NCBI RefSeq assembly: GCF_000372725.1
Contig: NW_005201338.1
Span: 272,682 to 336,681, forward strand
Length of the DNA stretch: 64,000 nt
Direction of reading: 5' to 3'
Origin: Emiliania huxleyi CCMP1516
Lineage: Eukaryota > Haptophyta > Isochrysidales > Noelaerhabdaceae
In this document: positions 52,721-63,391 of the stretch, one piece after another
Position numbering within the stretch: position 1 is the stretch's first letter
Layout of the letters: the number at the start of each line of letters is the position of its first letter
Translations under genes and position numbers: made by a program
Notes under the pieces: model-generated
The model's database searches: none
Seen by the model: the letters and a program-made list of their open reading frames with translations, nothing else
What the model was told of the DNA's origin: nothing

Positions 52721-52867
52721 GCTGCACAGTGCCACCGACGCCGAGTCGGGCAAGCAAAGGAGAAACGTGTCGGGCCCTGAGTGACGATGTCGTGAGAGTG
52801 TACGTCGTGCTTGTGTCTGGTGTTTACTAGCTCCGAGTAGAGGGGGCGTTCCGCCGCTAGGGGACAC

Positions 52868-53063
52868 CCAAAGCGCAGAACTAACCCTCGGAGACCCGTG
52901 TTGACTTTACGGCCCTCTCCCTGCGAACGCGCACCCCCCTTAGCTAGGGGTCAGGGCTCTCTAGCCCGTAGCCCGATACCGATCATCCGGCTCGCTGGGT
53001 GCGCTTCTCAGCTCCCCGGCCCTGGATGTGAGGTTAATGACTGCACTCCAAGTGCTCCAAGTG
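52868..53063 (+). repeat. Dispersed repeat family A, copy 2
   Basis: AGCGCAGAACTAACCCTCGG through ACTCCAAGTGCTCCAAGTGC, the best match to 36582-36775. Immediately downstream is the 53140-53365 stretch that resembles the retroelement tail at 20040-20235. Confidence 0.85.
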
Positions 53064-53139
53064 CCTCGCGGCGCTCTAGCCCGCTCCCCGCCGGCAGCGC
53101 GAGCTGCCGGCCACATTGAGCGGTTCGTCCGCGTCGCGC

Positions 53140-53365
53140 ACTCGTCCCAACCGGGGGCCGCTGACTCGTTCTGCGCGCCAACGGCTGGTGACGCTGTGTT
53201 GCCCTTGAGCTAGTCCTTCCCCGGTCGCCTAGCCTCTGCGCTGTCTGGCGGACGCCTGTATGCCATGCGCGCGGACCACGCTTGCGTGGATTTGTGGCTG
53301 GCAGGCTGACCCGTGTGCGGGGTAACCCGCGCGCGGGGAAGCTTCACGGGTTCGAGTCGTCAAAC
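53140..53365 (+). repeat. Retroelement-tail / SINE-like repeat with B-box motif
   Basis: Shares CGGTCGCCTAGCC and CTGTCTGGCGGACGCCTG-type blocks with 20040-20235. Both copies end in a GGTTCGAG motif close to the RNA polymerase III B box (GGGTTCGAGTC here). An A-box-like TGGCTGGCAGG lies about 40 bp upstream. I could not fold it as a tRNA. Confidence 0.45.
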
Positions 53366-53532
53366 ATTGAGCAGCGGAGGTGTGCCGAGGGGGACCGGGA
53401 GGCGGTAAGTCGTCGTCGCCCGGCGCTGCTTGCAGCACCATGACGAGGGCGCTAAGAGGTTCCTCTTTTCCGCGCCCCCCCCGCAAGGCGCGCGATACAC
53501 CCGTCCCCGACCATCCCGCCCGCCCGATGCTG

Positions 53533-53600
53533 CTTCTTAGCTCCCTGGCCCTGGGTGTGAGGCCACGAGTAATGACTGCACTCCAAGTGCTCCAAGATCA
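53533..53600 (+). repeat. Dispersed repeat family A, partial copy 3
   Basis: AGCTCCCTGGCCCTGGGTGT through GACTGCACTCCAAGTGCTCC, matching the 3' half of the family. Confidence 0.8.
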
Positions 53601-53621
53601 TGGGGATGTGTGTCCTGTGTG

Positions 53622-54107
53622 CTTAGGGGACCCCTAGGGTTCTGAGGGCCGGATTTTTTTAAGACCTTTTAAGAAACGAGGAGGTTTGGGGGCTTAACTT
53701 GCCATTTAAGAGATTGCAGGCACGGGGGGTCCCTCTTTTAAGACCGTTTAAGAAAATCGGCCTCGCCGGCATGCGTCGCTGGGTTCCGCGCCGTTTTCTC
53801 CAATACTGCCGTTATTAGGCACAAACCCGCCTCTGAAGACACATCTGTAAGTCTGGTGCACTGGCAGGAGCCATACTCGCATAGGGGACGCGTGCTAGCT
53901 GACTGTAGCCAGCTCCCTGGCCTCCGGCGTCTACCGGGAGCCTCCCGGACCATCGACCTCGGGAGCTCTCCCGCACCGTTTAAGCGTTTAAGACCGTTTA
54001 AGGAATTGGCGGCCCAGCAGCTCTTAAAACTTGCCATGGCAAGTTTTAAGCCGTTTAAGCCGCAGGCGCTCCAGGGCCCACCCTTTTAAGCCTTGGGGTC
54101 CCCTAAG
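53622..54107 (-). mobile_element. hAT-like MITE copy 2, 486 bp, with 8-bp target duplication
   Basis: Reverse complement of the 9236-9722 element, with the same ends. The flanking 8 bases CCTGTGTG occur on both sides (53614-53621 and 54108-54115), an independent target duplication different from copy 1. The two copies are very similar along their whole length. No ORF. Confidence 0.9.
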
Positions 54108-54257
54108 CCTGTGTGTGCTATGCTGCGTGCTTGCTGGCTAGCTGGGTGTGTGTGTGTGTGTGTGTGTGTCGCTCCATCCAGCGAGCGAGCGAGCGTGCCG
54201 TCATCTCCTCTGTCCCGCGTCCTCACCCATACCGCGCTGGTGTCCAGTCCGAGCCCG

Positions 54258-54300
54258 GTTCTTGAGCACTTGAGCACTGGATAGGGTCGATTCCTGAGCC
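54258..54300 (+). repeat. Dispersed repeat fragment, third copy
   Basis: TTGAGCACTTGAGCACTGGA and TAGGGTCGATTCC match parts of the 8.9-kb and 45.2-kb copies. Confidence 0.75.
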
Positions 54301-54500
54301 CTGGCTGTTAGGCTGTCAGGTGCTGTCAGGTGATCTGTCGGGCTGTCGGGCACTGTCAGGCACTGTCAGGTGCCTCTGTCAGACCAGCTGTCAGGTACTG
54401 TCAGTGCTGTCGGGTGCTGTCGGGTGCGTGTCTGACATCAGAGGTGCTCTGTAGCTGTCGGGTGCTGTCGGAGCTGTCGGGTGTTGCTGTCAGACGCTGT
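54299..54500. repeat. CTGTCRGG minisatellite
   Basis: Irregular tandem units of about 8-12 bases, such as CTGTCAGGTG, CTGTCGGG and GCTGTCGGGTG. It overlaps the 3' end of the minus-strand coiled-coil frame, so the predicted C-terminal tail there is doubtful. Confidence 0.85.
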
Positions 54501-54850
54501 CGGAGCTGTCAGTTCCCGCTGGGCGGCCGGACAAAGATGGTGTGCGCCGAGGAGGCGGTCTTCTCCGGCAACGCCAAGGTGTGAAACGACCAGGCCGGGA
54601 CGGTTCTTGATGACGAGCTGCATGTGCTCCATCTGCAGCGACAGCCGGCAGAGCGACCGTTCGAGGCGCTCGAGGTCGGCGACGAGGCCGGCGTCGCGGA
54701 GATCGCGAATGTGCATGTCGCGCTTTTCCCTGTGCTGGAAGTCGATCTTTTGCTCCAGGTTCCGAATCTGAAGCTGCAAAGCCTGCAGGTCGGCGGAGGC
54801 TGCGCCATGCTGGACCAACTGCCGGAGTTGGACGCAAGAAGAAAACGCGG
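54438..54850 (-). CDS. Coiled-coil protein fragment, 3' part
   Basis: The minus-strand frame reads SSCVQLRQLVQHGAASADLQ, ALQLQIRNLEQKIDFQHREK, RDMHIRDLRDAGLVADLERL and ERSLCRLSLQMEHMQLVIKN, then a shorter globular-looking tail (GLVVSHLGVAGEDRLLGAHH) that runs into the minisatellite. The heptads are convincing. No ATG is present at the 5' end, so upstream exons should lie beyond 54850, in or past the repeat and gap region, or have been lost. Possibly a truncated copy. Function unknown. Confidence 0.45.
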
Positions 54851-55035
54851 CACTTCCTCCCTTGGCGCTTGGGTTATCGGCTCCTACAATGGGGCCTTTT
54901 CATCGCAGCGCAAATCGATCGCAGCGAACTCGCCGTCTGAGCCTAGCGCAGCGCGAACTCGCTCTGAGCCTAGCGCAGCGCCTCGGAAAACACCATTTCC
55001 GCCAACAAGCCATCCGCGCCCCCACCTGAGGGAGG

Positions 55036-55540
55036 GTGTAGAGGATGTAGAGTGTAGAGCGCTGTAGAGCTGTAGAGATGTAGAGCGCTCTGGAGCGCTG
55101 TAGAGCTGTAGATCTCTACATCCGGCGCGGGACGGACTGCCTGCGTTGTTGAGCGCATGTAGAGCGCATGTAGAGCGCGATTTACTTAGTGATTTCACTG
55201 TCAGAGGCTTTGCGTCACAAGAGTGCACACGAACTTGTCGANNNNNNNNNNNNNNNNNNNNNNNNNNNNNNNNNNNNNNNNNNNNNNNNNNNNNNNNNNN
55301 NNNNNNNNNNNNNNNNNNNNNNNNNNNNNNNNNNNNNNNNNGCATGTAGAGCGCATGTAGAGCGCGATTTAGTTAGTGATTTCACTGTGAATTCGCGGTC
55401 TACATCGCTCTACAACGCAGGCAGTCCGTCCCGCGCCGGACGTAGAGCTCTACAGCTCTACAGCGCTCTACAGCTCTACAGCTCTACAGCGCTCTACATT
55501 CTACATCCTCTGCACCCTCCCTCAGTCAGGCCCCCACACC
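55036..55540. repeat. TGTAGAGC minisatellite with inverted arms and assembly gap
   Basis: Left of the gap are GTAGAGCGCTGTAGAGCTGT-type units. Right of it the same units appear inverted (CTCTACAGCTCTACAGCGCT). A segment TCCGGCGCGGGACGGACTGC left of the gap has its reverse complement on the right (CAGTCCGTCCCGCGCCGGA). AGCGCATGTAGAGCGCGATT occurs in direct orientation on both sides. Confidence 0.9.
55242..55341. other. Assembly gap, 100 N
   Basis: Exactly 100 undetermined bases, a conventional placeholder size, inside the minisatellite. True length unknown. Confidence 0.99.
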
Positions 55541-55585
55541 CCAGGATAATACTTTTTCTCCCAATACTGCAACAACACTCTCTCC

Positions 55586-55690
55586 CAATAATACTGCCGT
55601 TATTAGGCTCAAACCGCCTCTGAGAACATATATGTAAGTCTGGTGCACTGACTGGCCATACTCGCATACCGGCCTCCGGCGTCTACCGAA
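55586..55690 (-). mobile_element. Partial MITE fragment
   Basis: ACTGCCGTTATTAGGCTCAA, GTAAGTCTGGTGCACTG and GGCCTCCGGCGTCTACCG match the interior of the 53622-54107 element in the same orientation. Both ends are missing. Confidence 0.75.
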
Positions 55691-55786
55691 CAAGTCGTGA
55701 GTACCGGGGTGTGAAGGGCAGGCGAGTCATGGCGCGCGCGCTGTGCAGCAACGCAGCAGCCGCAGAGCAGTGATCAGATACGGCAC

Positions 55787-58700
55787 ATGGCGGAGGCCGA
55801 GTCGGACGACTCTCGCCACCGTGCCAAGGTGTACTGCCTCAACAGCAACGGCCAGTGGGACGATCGGGGGACCGGCCACGCGGCAGTGCAATACTCGCCG
55901 GTACGCACACTCTCACCTAGGGGGGATCCAGGGCGCGGGGTCGCTGCCGCGAGTCGGCTCCTGGCTGTGCTCGTCGGTCGCGCGCGAGTCGGCTCCTGGC
56001 TGTGCTCGTCGGCCGCGGCGGCCGGCGCAGCGATCCTGGCTCACGCTCGCCGCTCTCGCGCGCAGGAGGACGAGGCGGCCTTTGTCGTCGTCGTCAGCGA
56101 GGATGACGGCAGCCAGGTGCTGCTGCAGGCGCGGGTGCACATGGAGGACATCTACCAGCGGCAGCAAGGCGCGGCCCTCTCGTGCCGGCGCCGGCGCACC
56201 CTCCCCCTATGCACCGACCGCGTGCCCTCTGCCTGCGCCGCAGAGACGATTGTCTCCTGGAACGAGCCAGAGACGGGCGTGGACTACGCGCTGAGCTTTC
56301 AAGACGTGCGCGCGTCACCGGATGCCTCCTCGCGCACAGCCACGCTCAGCGCCTGGCCCATAGACTCGCTCGCTCTCGGCGCCGGCCCGTTGATCACGTG
56401 CGGTGCCCGTAAATCAGGCGGAGGGTTGCACGGACCTCTGGGAGCAAATCTGCTCGCTGCAGGGCCGTGAGCCGGACGGCGCGGGCGGCACGAGCGACGC
56501 CGAAGGGGCGAGCAGCACGGCGGGCAGCGCCGGCGCCGACACAGCGCTGCAGCTGCCGGCTGCCGAGCTGCGCAATGTCGCAGCAATCGCCGACCTTCTA
56601 AGCGAGGTGGCGCGCGCCCCGCCGCTGCCTCGCTCTGCGCGCGCGGGTGGCCGAGAGCTCAGCACTCACCGACGAGGACTCACCGACGGGGGGAGGGTGG
56701 GCGGCAGAAGCGGCGTGGGGGGGGGGGCGAGGGGCCCCCGTCGCCCCGCGCTGTGCCCAGCTCGCGTGCGTTCGCGAGCTCGCGCTCGCGCAGGCCCTCT
56801 CCGGATCGCCTTTGCCCACCGCCACCGCCACTTGGCTCCCTCCGCCAGGTGCCGCCGTTCCGGCGAGCGCGCCTCGTTGAGTTGCTGCTGCAGTCGGACT
56901 ACGTGCCGCAGCTGGTGCGCGTCTTCGGTGCCGCCGCCGCCGCCGCCCGCTCTCGGAGACAGCGGCGCGCGGCGCCTCATCCCGACCGCCGCGTCGCAGG
57001 CGTGGCCGAGGACCTCGAGTGCACCGACGATCTGCATCACCTCTGTGCGCGCCGCCGCGCCCGCCGCCGCGCCCGCCCCGCTCCACGCCCCGCTCCACGC
57101 CGCTTGCGCACCGCCCGGGGGGTGAGGAGACATTGTTTCCCTGTTGGCATGACCCACTGGCTCTGCCACCCGTGATTCATCCAAACTAACCCAGCTCTCT
57201 GACCCTGCGCCGCTGGGCGCGGCTCGCGTGTTGCCGCCGCCGCGGCGACCCTGCCCTCTTGCTCCGCGTGTGCACCGCCCCTCCCGCCGCCCACCTCCCG
57301 CCCACTCGCTCCGCCCTCCGCAGCCGCCGTCACCCCCCCCCCCCCCCCTCTCGCTTCCGCAGACGGCGTCTTCAAGGGCCTCGTCCTGCTCAACGACGCT
57401 AGCCTCTACGAGCAGCTCCTGCGAGAGGACCTCGTGATGAGCGTCTTCGGCGCACTCGAGTACGACCCCGACCTGCACGTCGCCCGCGCCGAGCACCGCG
57501 CCTTCTTCCGCAGCCAGCAGCGCTTCAAGCAGGTCGTGCCAATCACGGACGAGGACGTGCTCAAGCGCATCCACCAGAACTACCACCTCAGCTTCCTCAA
57601 GGATGTCGTCCTGCCGCGCTCGCTCGACGACAACGCCTTTGCCGCCCTCAATCAGATCGCCTTCAGCAACAACATGCAGATCGTCTCGTCGCTCGCAAAC
57701 GACGAGACCTTCCTGCAGTCGCTCCGCGACAAGCTCGCCGACCCCAGCCTCTCCTCCGAGGCGCTGCACGACGCGCTGCGGCTCCTGCAGGAGCTGACGA
57801 CCATCGCCAAGCAGCTGCAGCTGTACAACCGCTCGACCTTCTACCGGAAGTTTGTCGAGCACGCGTGCTTCGCGCCGCTCGCCGCGGCGCTGCGGCGGCC
57901 CGAGCCCGAGATACGGCTCTGTGCGCTCGAGGCGCGTGCCCTCCCTCCCTGCCGGCCTCCGACCCTGCAGCGCCGCCCTCGCCACCCACCCCTTCGCCCA
58001 CCCCACCCCGAACGACCACCCCGAACGACCACCCCGCGCCCGCCCGCCGCAAGGTGCTGCTCGCCTCGACGCAGCACGAGCCGGCGCTGCTGCGCACTTG
58101 CATCCTCTCGCAGCGGCCCGGCTACGAGCTCTGCCACGCGCTGATTGGCGTGCTCGTCTCGCCGGGCGGCACTGGCGAGAAGCCGCAGGCCTCGGAGGTG
58201 CTGCGCGCGCTGCTCGACCCAGACGCGATGGAGGGGCGCGAACGCGACGAGTTCCTCAACCTGTTCTACGACGAGTTCGTGGACAAGATTGCGCAGCCCG
58301 TCGCCGGCAAGGTGTCCGCCGGCACGGGGCCGCTCAACGGGCCGACGAATGGGACGTCGGGTGCGCGCGGCGGCGAGGGAGGGGCGGGGAGCGCGGAGGG
58401 GGACGACCCGGCGGAGGAGGCGGCGGGCGACGTGCTCTCGGCGCGGCAGCACGTGTGCGAGCTGCTGTGCTTCTTTGTGACGCGGCACACGTACCGAATC
58501 AAGTACTTCATCCTGCGCAACAACGTGCTCTGCCGCGTGCTGCGGCTGGCAAAGGTACGCGACAAGGGGCTCGTGCTGGCGGCGATCCGGTTCTTCCGCA
58601 CGTGCATCGGGCTGAAGGACGAGTTCTACAACCGGTACATCGTCAAGAACCGCTGCTTCGAGCCGGTGGTCGCGCAGCTGCTCGCCAACCTCGGCCGTGA

Positions 58701-59480
58701 CAACCTGGTCCACTCGGCCATCCTCGAGCTGCTTGAGTTTGTGCGGCGCGAGAATGTGCGCTCGCTCGTAGCCCACCTGGCCGACGCGTACGGCGAGCGG
58801 TTCCGGACGCTCAAGCACGTTGAGGTCTTTGAGGGGCTGCTGCGGCGCGACGCGCAAAACAACGACCCCGGCGCGATCGGCCCCGCCAAAGGGCCGGCGG
58901 CGGGCGGGCCGGGCGCGTCGAGCTGCGCGGTGGGCGCGCCGCCGGGCGGGCGGCGCGTCTTCGGGGGAGACGAGGAGGACGCGTACTTCAACGAGAGCGA
59001 CGACGAGGAGGAGGCCGAGCCGTCCGCCGACGCGGTCGACGACCGCCAGTTCGTCCCGCGGCCGGTCCACGCCGCCGCCGATGACCGAATGGAGCGCGGC
59101 GCGTTTTCGCACGAGGCGCCGCCGCCGCGGCTCGTCCCGGGCGGCAGCCTGGCGCCGCGGCTGCCGGCGGTGCTCGAGATTGCGAGGAGAGGCGGCGCTT
59201 CGTCGCCGCCGCTCGTGCCGCCCGTCGGCTCGCCGCCGAACCGCTCGCCGCCGCAGCTGTCATCTGCGCCCCCGCTGGGGTCGCCGCCCGCGGCCAGCCC
59301 GGCCGTCGGCCCGCCGCTGCCGCCAGCCGTGCCGCCGCACGAGCGGCCGTGCGCCGCGGCCGGCACGGCGTCGCTCGTCCCCGCCTACGCCGACGAGGAC
59401 GGCGCCGACGCGGAGCGGCCGGCCGACGCCGAGGTTCTGGCGAGGAAACGGCAGCGGCTCGACCCCTCGCCGGCGGAGGG

Positions 59481-59535
<55 letters not shown>
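55787..59535 (+). CDS. PPP4R3: Protein phosphatase 4 regulatory subunit 3 (SMEK/Psy2)
   Basis: The substrate-targeting subunit of PP4, acting in DNA-damage recovery and signalling. Eight exons: 55787-55900, 56066-56168, 56244-56305, 56418-~56613, 56849-56927, 57000-57044, 57363-57931 and 58054-59535, about 880 residues. The EVH1/PH-like domain (RAKVYCLNSNGQWDDRGTGH, VSWNEPETGVDYALSFQD|AEGCTDLWEQIC) is followed by the SMEK core: LHHL|YGVFKGLVLLN, FGALEYDPDL, PITDEDVLKRIHQNY, ATIRFFR-type ARM repeats, IGLKDEFYNRYIVKNRCFEP. Introns 56169-56243 and 57932-58053 begin GCGCGG and GCGCGT. Only the exon 4 donor is unclear. The acidic, Ser/Pro-rich tail ends in about 16 Gln encoded by pure CAG. Intron 1 has a tandem duplication of CGAGTCGGCTCCTGGCTGTG. 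Confidence 0.93.
59486..59532 (+). repeat. (CAG)n encoding C-terminal poly-Gln
   Basis: About 16 uninterrupted CAG codons immediately before the PPP4R3 stop. More CAG units follow after it in the 3' region. Confidence 0.95.
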
Positions 59536-61369
59536 CGGCAGCAGTAGCAGCAGGGCGGGGCCGTCTGCCGAGGACGTTTTGTGCGAGGTCATGCCCGCAC
59601 CAGTCACCGGCGGGGTTTGCCGAGCGGTGTTGCGGCGTGCCGCGCCGGTCGCTCCAGCGCGGCCTCCACTGCACGGGGGACGGGGGCCTGTCTACGAGTC
59701 ACCCCCGGTCATCAAGCCTTGAGTGAACCTCTCGCGTTTCCCTCGGAGTGGGCGGTGGGTATTTTCTGCACACTCTGCAAACATCGGGCCCCTGGGGTAG
59801 GGGCCCCACAGCGCCCCAAAACCCACCAGTGTGTGCTGTGTGGAGTGTGGGATTTCGCGCAATCGCTTGACGACTTGACTCTGAAAAGCTCGCATATTCT
59901 TCGAGGTTCACCTCGGAAGCCCTGATAAATGAAAAACGCGTGCCGTGCCGCGCCGAGACCGCAACTCGAGCGAGCCCAAACAGGGCCGTGCCGCTCCTCT
60001 CCACCGTGATGCTCCTCGCCATCATCGTCACCACGACGTGTCAGCTGCGGACGCAGCGGGCGTCGCCCGCGACATGCGCACGTAGCCCGACAACACTCAA
60101 ACGCTCTGCAAGCCGCGGGCGGCTCCAACTGTCAATGTCGTCTCGCATTACCGGTACGCGGGCCTGGCTGCTCTCTCTCTCCCCCCACTCCCCATCGAGA
60201 CTGAGCCCCCGGTGAGCACGGGCTGCGGCGCGACCCTTGCCGTCCCCGCACGCAGGTCACCATGGCTGCATCAGAGCTGCTTTGTCGTGCGCACTCGAGC
60301 AGCGCTGCGACGCTTTCTTAATGCCCGCAACCCACTGTAAAGGGCACCTATACCACCCAAGACAGCTTGGAGAGCTCCCGGTAACGCAACATTTCGTAAC
60401 GATGGTCGCTAAACGACAGCTATTGGCCATCTGCCTCCTGCAGCCTCTGTTGGGGCGGAATGCGCGGGGTTTTCGGCGCGATGCCTCCGGCTAGTACACG
60501 GTACTGCTCTGCCGCAAACTCTCCTGCGCTCGCGTGACGTGTGGGGCGCGTGCACTGCGCTCGAAAGTCGCGATTTGGCAATAGGCGCTCGAGCCGGCGC
60601 GCAGTGGAGGGGGCGCCGCGCAGGGGGATCGGGGGGGGCGAGAGGGGGCGTGGGTCGGGCGCGCACCGGCCGGCTCCGAGAGCGGCCGTCACGTCGAAGA
60701 GGGGGGCTGGTGCTGCTCGAATGACGAGGCGTGCCGCTCTGCTGCGCCGCCGATAGCCCCTCTTCCGAGCCGGCGCGTGGCGGCGAGCCGCGGCCAGTAT
60801 CGCTGGTGCGGTGGAGGCGGCAGCTTGCATCGGCCGGCAGCGGGTGCGGCCATCACGTCGATGAGGGGGGGTTGTCGGCGATTCGTGTGGCTCGAGGCCT
60901 ACGCTGCGCCGCCCAAGCCCTACTGCCGATCCAGCGCCTGTCGTTTGGGGCGAGCCGCGGACGTCGTCGCTGATGGTATATGGCGGCGGCGGCGGCGGCT
61001 CGCCCTTCCCTCCGGCCGCAATTCCGATCCCGCCGCGCTCGCGGGAGGTGGCGCGCCCACCGCGGCACGGCCGTGGCTGCGCATACACCTTACGCCCTTT
61101 CTCCTCAACGGCTATCCGTGCTTGCTGTGCCCCTGCGTGGTGTGTTTCAAGTTCTTACAACCCAAGGTGATAGAGGGCAAAAAGATCGATTGCGCTCTTG
61201 CCGATCCGCACCTACCTAGGCTCTTGGGTGGCACTTGGAGCACTTGGAGTGCAGTCGGTAACCTCACATCCAGGGCCGGTGAGCTGAGAAGCGCATCCAG
61301 CGAGTGGCGCGCCCCAGCTCTTCACAACGGACCTGGTTTCTGGGATCTCGGCTTCAACAACCGAGCTCG
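59536..61369. other. Intergenic, no gene recognised
   Basis: 59846-59893 shares GGGATTTCGCGCAATCGCTT and CTCTGAAAAGCTCGC with 9048-9080. A GGGGCCCCTGG/GGGGTAGGGGCCCC hairpin sits near 59790. 60560-61010 contains loosely repeated GAGCCGGCGCG and GGCGAGCCGCGG segments, and 61228-61312 is family A inverted. The frames at 60420-61088 are GC shadows without domains. Confidence 0.55.
61228..61312 (-). repeat. Dispersed repeat family A, partial inverted copy
   Basis: GCACTTGGAGCACTTGGAGT through GGCCGGTGAGCTGAGAAGCG is the reverse complement of the 3' half of 52868-53063. It ends about 60 bp before the LCAT-like start codon and may carry part of that gene's 5' leader. Confidence 0.8.
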
Positions 61370-62893
61370 ATGCTGGACCCACCGCAGTCCCGCCAACTCC
61401 CGTCGACGGTCCAACTGTTCGTGCTCGGCGTGATCGCCTTCCTCGCGCTCGGCGCAACATCGCCCTCCTCGCTCCTCGTCGACGAGAGGAGCAGCGTTCG
61501 CCACCCAGTGGTGGTCGTGGGCCCACTCATAGGACAGACGCTGCAAGTCAACGATGCGCGATGGCTCAACCCGTGCAGTCCGTGGACGCCAACGTGGACG
61601 ACGGCGTGGGTGAACTTGGACAAGCTGGCCGCAGTTTGTGCGTTTCACAGTTCCCACGCGCAGCTGGGACTCACCTTTGACCCGACGACGAACCGCACCA
61701 AGTCTCCGGAGCATGTCCAGGTGAGGGTTGCCGAGGGTTGGGATGGCTTGACGGTTTACGGGTTTGAGTTGTACGGCAACCTAACCCAACGGCTGGAATC
61801 CGAAGGGTTTGTCAGAGACGTCGATATCCTCCCGATGGGCTACGACTGGCGGCTATCCGTAGCCGACTGGGAGCAAGAAGCCTTCCCTCGCTTCTTCAGG
61901 ACAATCTCAGACGCGGTGTCGAAGAATGGTCAGCCGGTTGTGCTGACTGGCGTTTCGATGGCGGCTCCGTTCACGCACGCGTTCCTGAGATGGGCAAACG
62001 CAAAGCGCGGGGGCAAGAGTTGGGTGCAAAAGAACGTGCACGCCTTCGTGCCGGTCGCAGGCCCCTTCAATGGCGCAGTTAATGCCCTTTCCGCACTGAT
62101 GGGCGGCGTCGCCTTTGCCTACACGCCGCCGGGCCAGGCAGGCGCTACCAAGTTCACGTGCCCCTTGTGCGACCCACCTATGGCCGAGCAGGTGAGCGAG
62201 GAACACTTTGTGATAAAAGTCGTGGACGGGTTTGGGGCTGTACTGAAGGAGCTGCTCATGGATTGGCTCCTCACGGACATCACGCGGCTCCTCCGCGAGT
62301 TTCCATCCTTGTACTGGATGTCGCCGGGCGTGGACGACTCCATACCCAACAGAAGCTACGTCACGCTCCAACATGGGCCATGGGCGCAGCCAGAAGAGAT
62401 CAAGGCTTCCGGCCTGCCATCTCTGTTCAGGAGGCTGCTCATGGACGACGAGGCGGAGCGGATGAAATATGCCTTGTCCGTCGGGTCGACCGAAGATCCT
62501 GGTGTCCCGACGCACTGCATTTACAGCCATAACGTGCGCACGTTTTCCCACCTCACTTTCCCCGCAGGGGGGGTCTTCGCAGACATCGGAGCTTCGGTCG
62601 AAATCGGAGATGGCGACGGGACGGTCCATTCTGACAGTCTGTCCGTCTGCGAGCGTTGGAAGAGCACTGTCAAGGTCTACAAACTGCCAGGTGTGCATCA
62701 CGGATCTGAGGTGATCATCGGGCAAGTCCATGATGTCATTGTGGGTGTAGCCAAGGGTGATGACGCAGCGCTCGACGCGTGGACGTCACCAGCTTTTGTG
62801 GACTTGGATGTGCCGCGAGACGGAATGACCAATGCGACTATCCTGGATGAGTGGCAGGCCAATCTGGTCGTGGCGCTCAAAGAGGACGCCTAG
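61370..62893 (+). CDS. LCAT/PDAT-like phospholipid acyltransferase
   Basis: An alpha/beta-hydrolase enzyme of the lecithin:cholesterol acyltransferase family, which moves an acyl chain from a phospholipid to an acceptor (sterol or diacylglycerol) or hydrolyses it. The 507-residue intronless frame starts MLDPPQSRQL; residues ~14-35 form a signal anchor (VQLFVLGVIAFLALGATSPS). The family pattern is clear: HPVVVVGPLIGQTLQ, WVNLDKLAAV, LGLTFDPTTNRTKSPEHVQV, ILPMGYDWRLS, a nucleophile elbow VVLTGVSMAAPFTHAFL (Ser in G-V-S-M), GDGDGTVHSDSL (Asp) and LPGVHHGSEVI (His). The elbow GVSMAA replaces the more common HSMGN; the catalytic Ser is kept. It is likely lumenal in the ER or secreted. Whether it makes triacylglycerol or sterol ester is open. 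Confidence 0.85.
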   Translation: MLDPPQSRQLPSTVQLFVLGVIAFLALGATSPSSLLVDERSSVRHPVVVVGPLIGQTLQVNDARWLNPCSPWTPTWTTAWVNLDKLAAVCAFHSSHAQLGLTFDPTTNRTKSPEHVQVRVAEGWDGLTVYGFELYGNLTQRLESEGFVRDVDILPMGYDWRLSVADWEQEAFPRFFRTISDAVSKNGQPVVLTGVSMAAPFTHAFLRWANAKRGGKSWVQKNVHAFVPVAGPFNGAVNALSALMGGVAFAYTPPGQAGATKFTCPLCDPPMAEQVSEEHFVIKVVDGFGAVLKELLMDWLLTDITRLLREFPSLYWMSPGVDDSIPNRSYVTLQHGPWAQPEEIKASGLPSLFRRLLMDDEAERMKYALSVGSTEDPGVPTHCIYSHNVRTFSHLTFPAGGVFADIGASVEIGDGDGTVHSDSLSVCERWKSTVKVYKLPGVHHGSEVIIGQVHDVIVGVAKGDDAALDAWTSPAFVDLDVPRDGMTNATILDEWQANLVVALKEDA

Positions 62894-63391
62894 CAGTCCC
62901 ACCCCAGATAACCCAAGACCAATCCGCCGCCCCGCCGGATCCGCCGCCGTCGGTGTCGGCGCTCCTCCGAGATCTCGCCTTCGTCGCCGTGACATCCGCA
63001 TGCTGCTGACACCGCCGCCCGTACTCTCTTCTCTCTCCTACCCTTTGGCCAGGCGGGGGCGTGCATTCGCTCTCCACTAGTTGGCCGTGGCGGTGGCCGC
63101 GCGTACTCTCGCGTTCTCGGCTCCCACGCTCTGCCATGTGCGCGTCGTGGACTCTCGGCCTGTCTGGTCTGGTCTCTCTCCTGGGCACTGGGCTCTGCTT
63201 CTGGTCTGCAGATCTGCCGCGGTCTGCGCGCGCACATGCATGTCACAGAGCGCGCGTGCCTGTGCCTTTTTTGGTGTTATCTAGCACAGCGCGTTACGAG
63301 AAATATGCTACCATGTGTTGGTGGTGATGCCTGAATGGTGTGTGTACTTTTTATTTGAAAACGACAGAGGAGCCCCGCACCGGCCGCATTA
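62894..63391. other. Intergenic, nothing recognised
   Basis: The 3' flank of the LCAT-like gene and the truncated end of the copia element. Repeated CTCTCGGCTC/CTGGTCTGC words only. Confidence 0.55.

Noticed and set aside
53285..53362. tRNA gene suggested by A-box and B-box-like words
   Set aside because: No acceptor stem or cloverleaf could be formed; better explained as a SINE-like or retroelement tail.
56666..58006. 446-codon minus-strand frame over PPP4R3
   Set aside because: Antisense shadow; the plus strand shows conserved SMEK sequence with matching splice sites.
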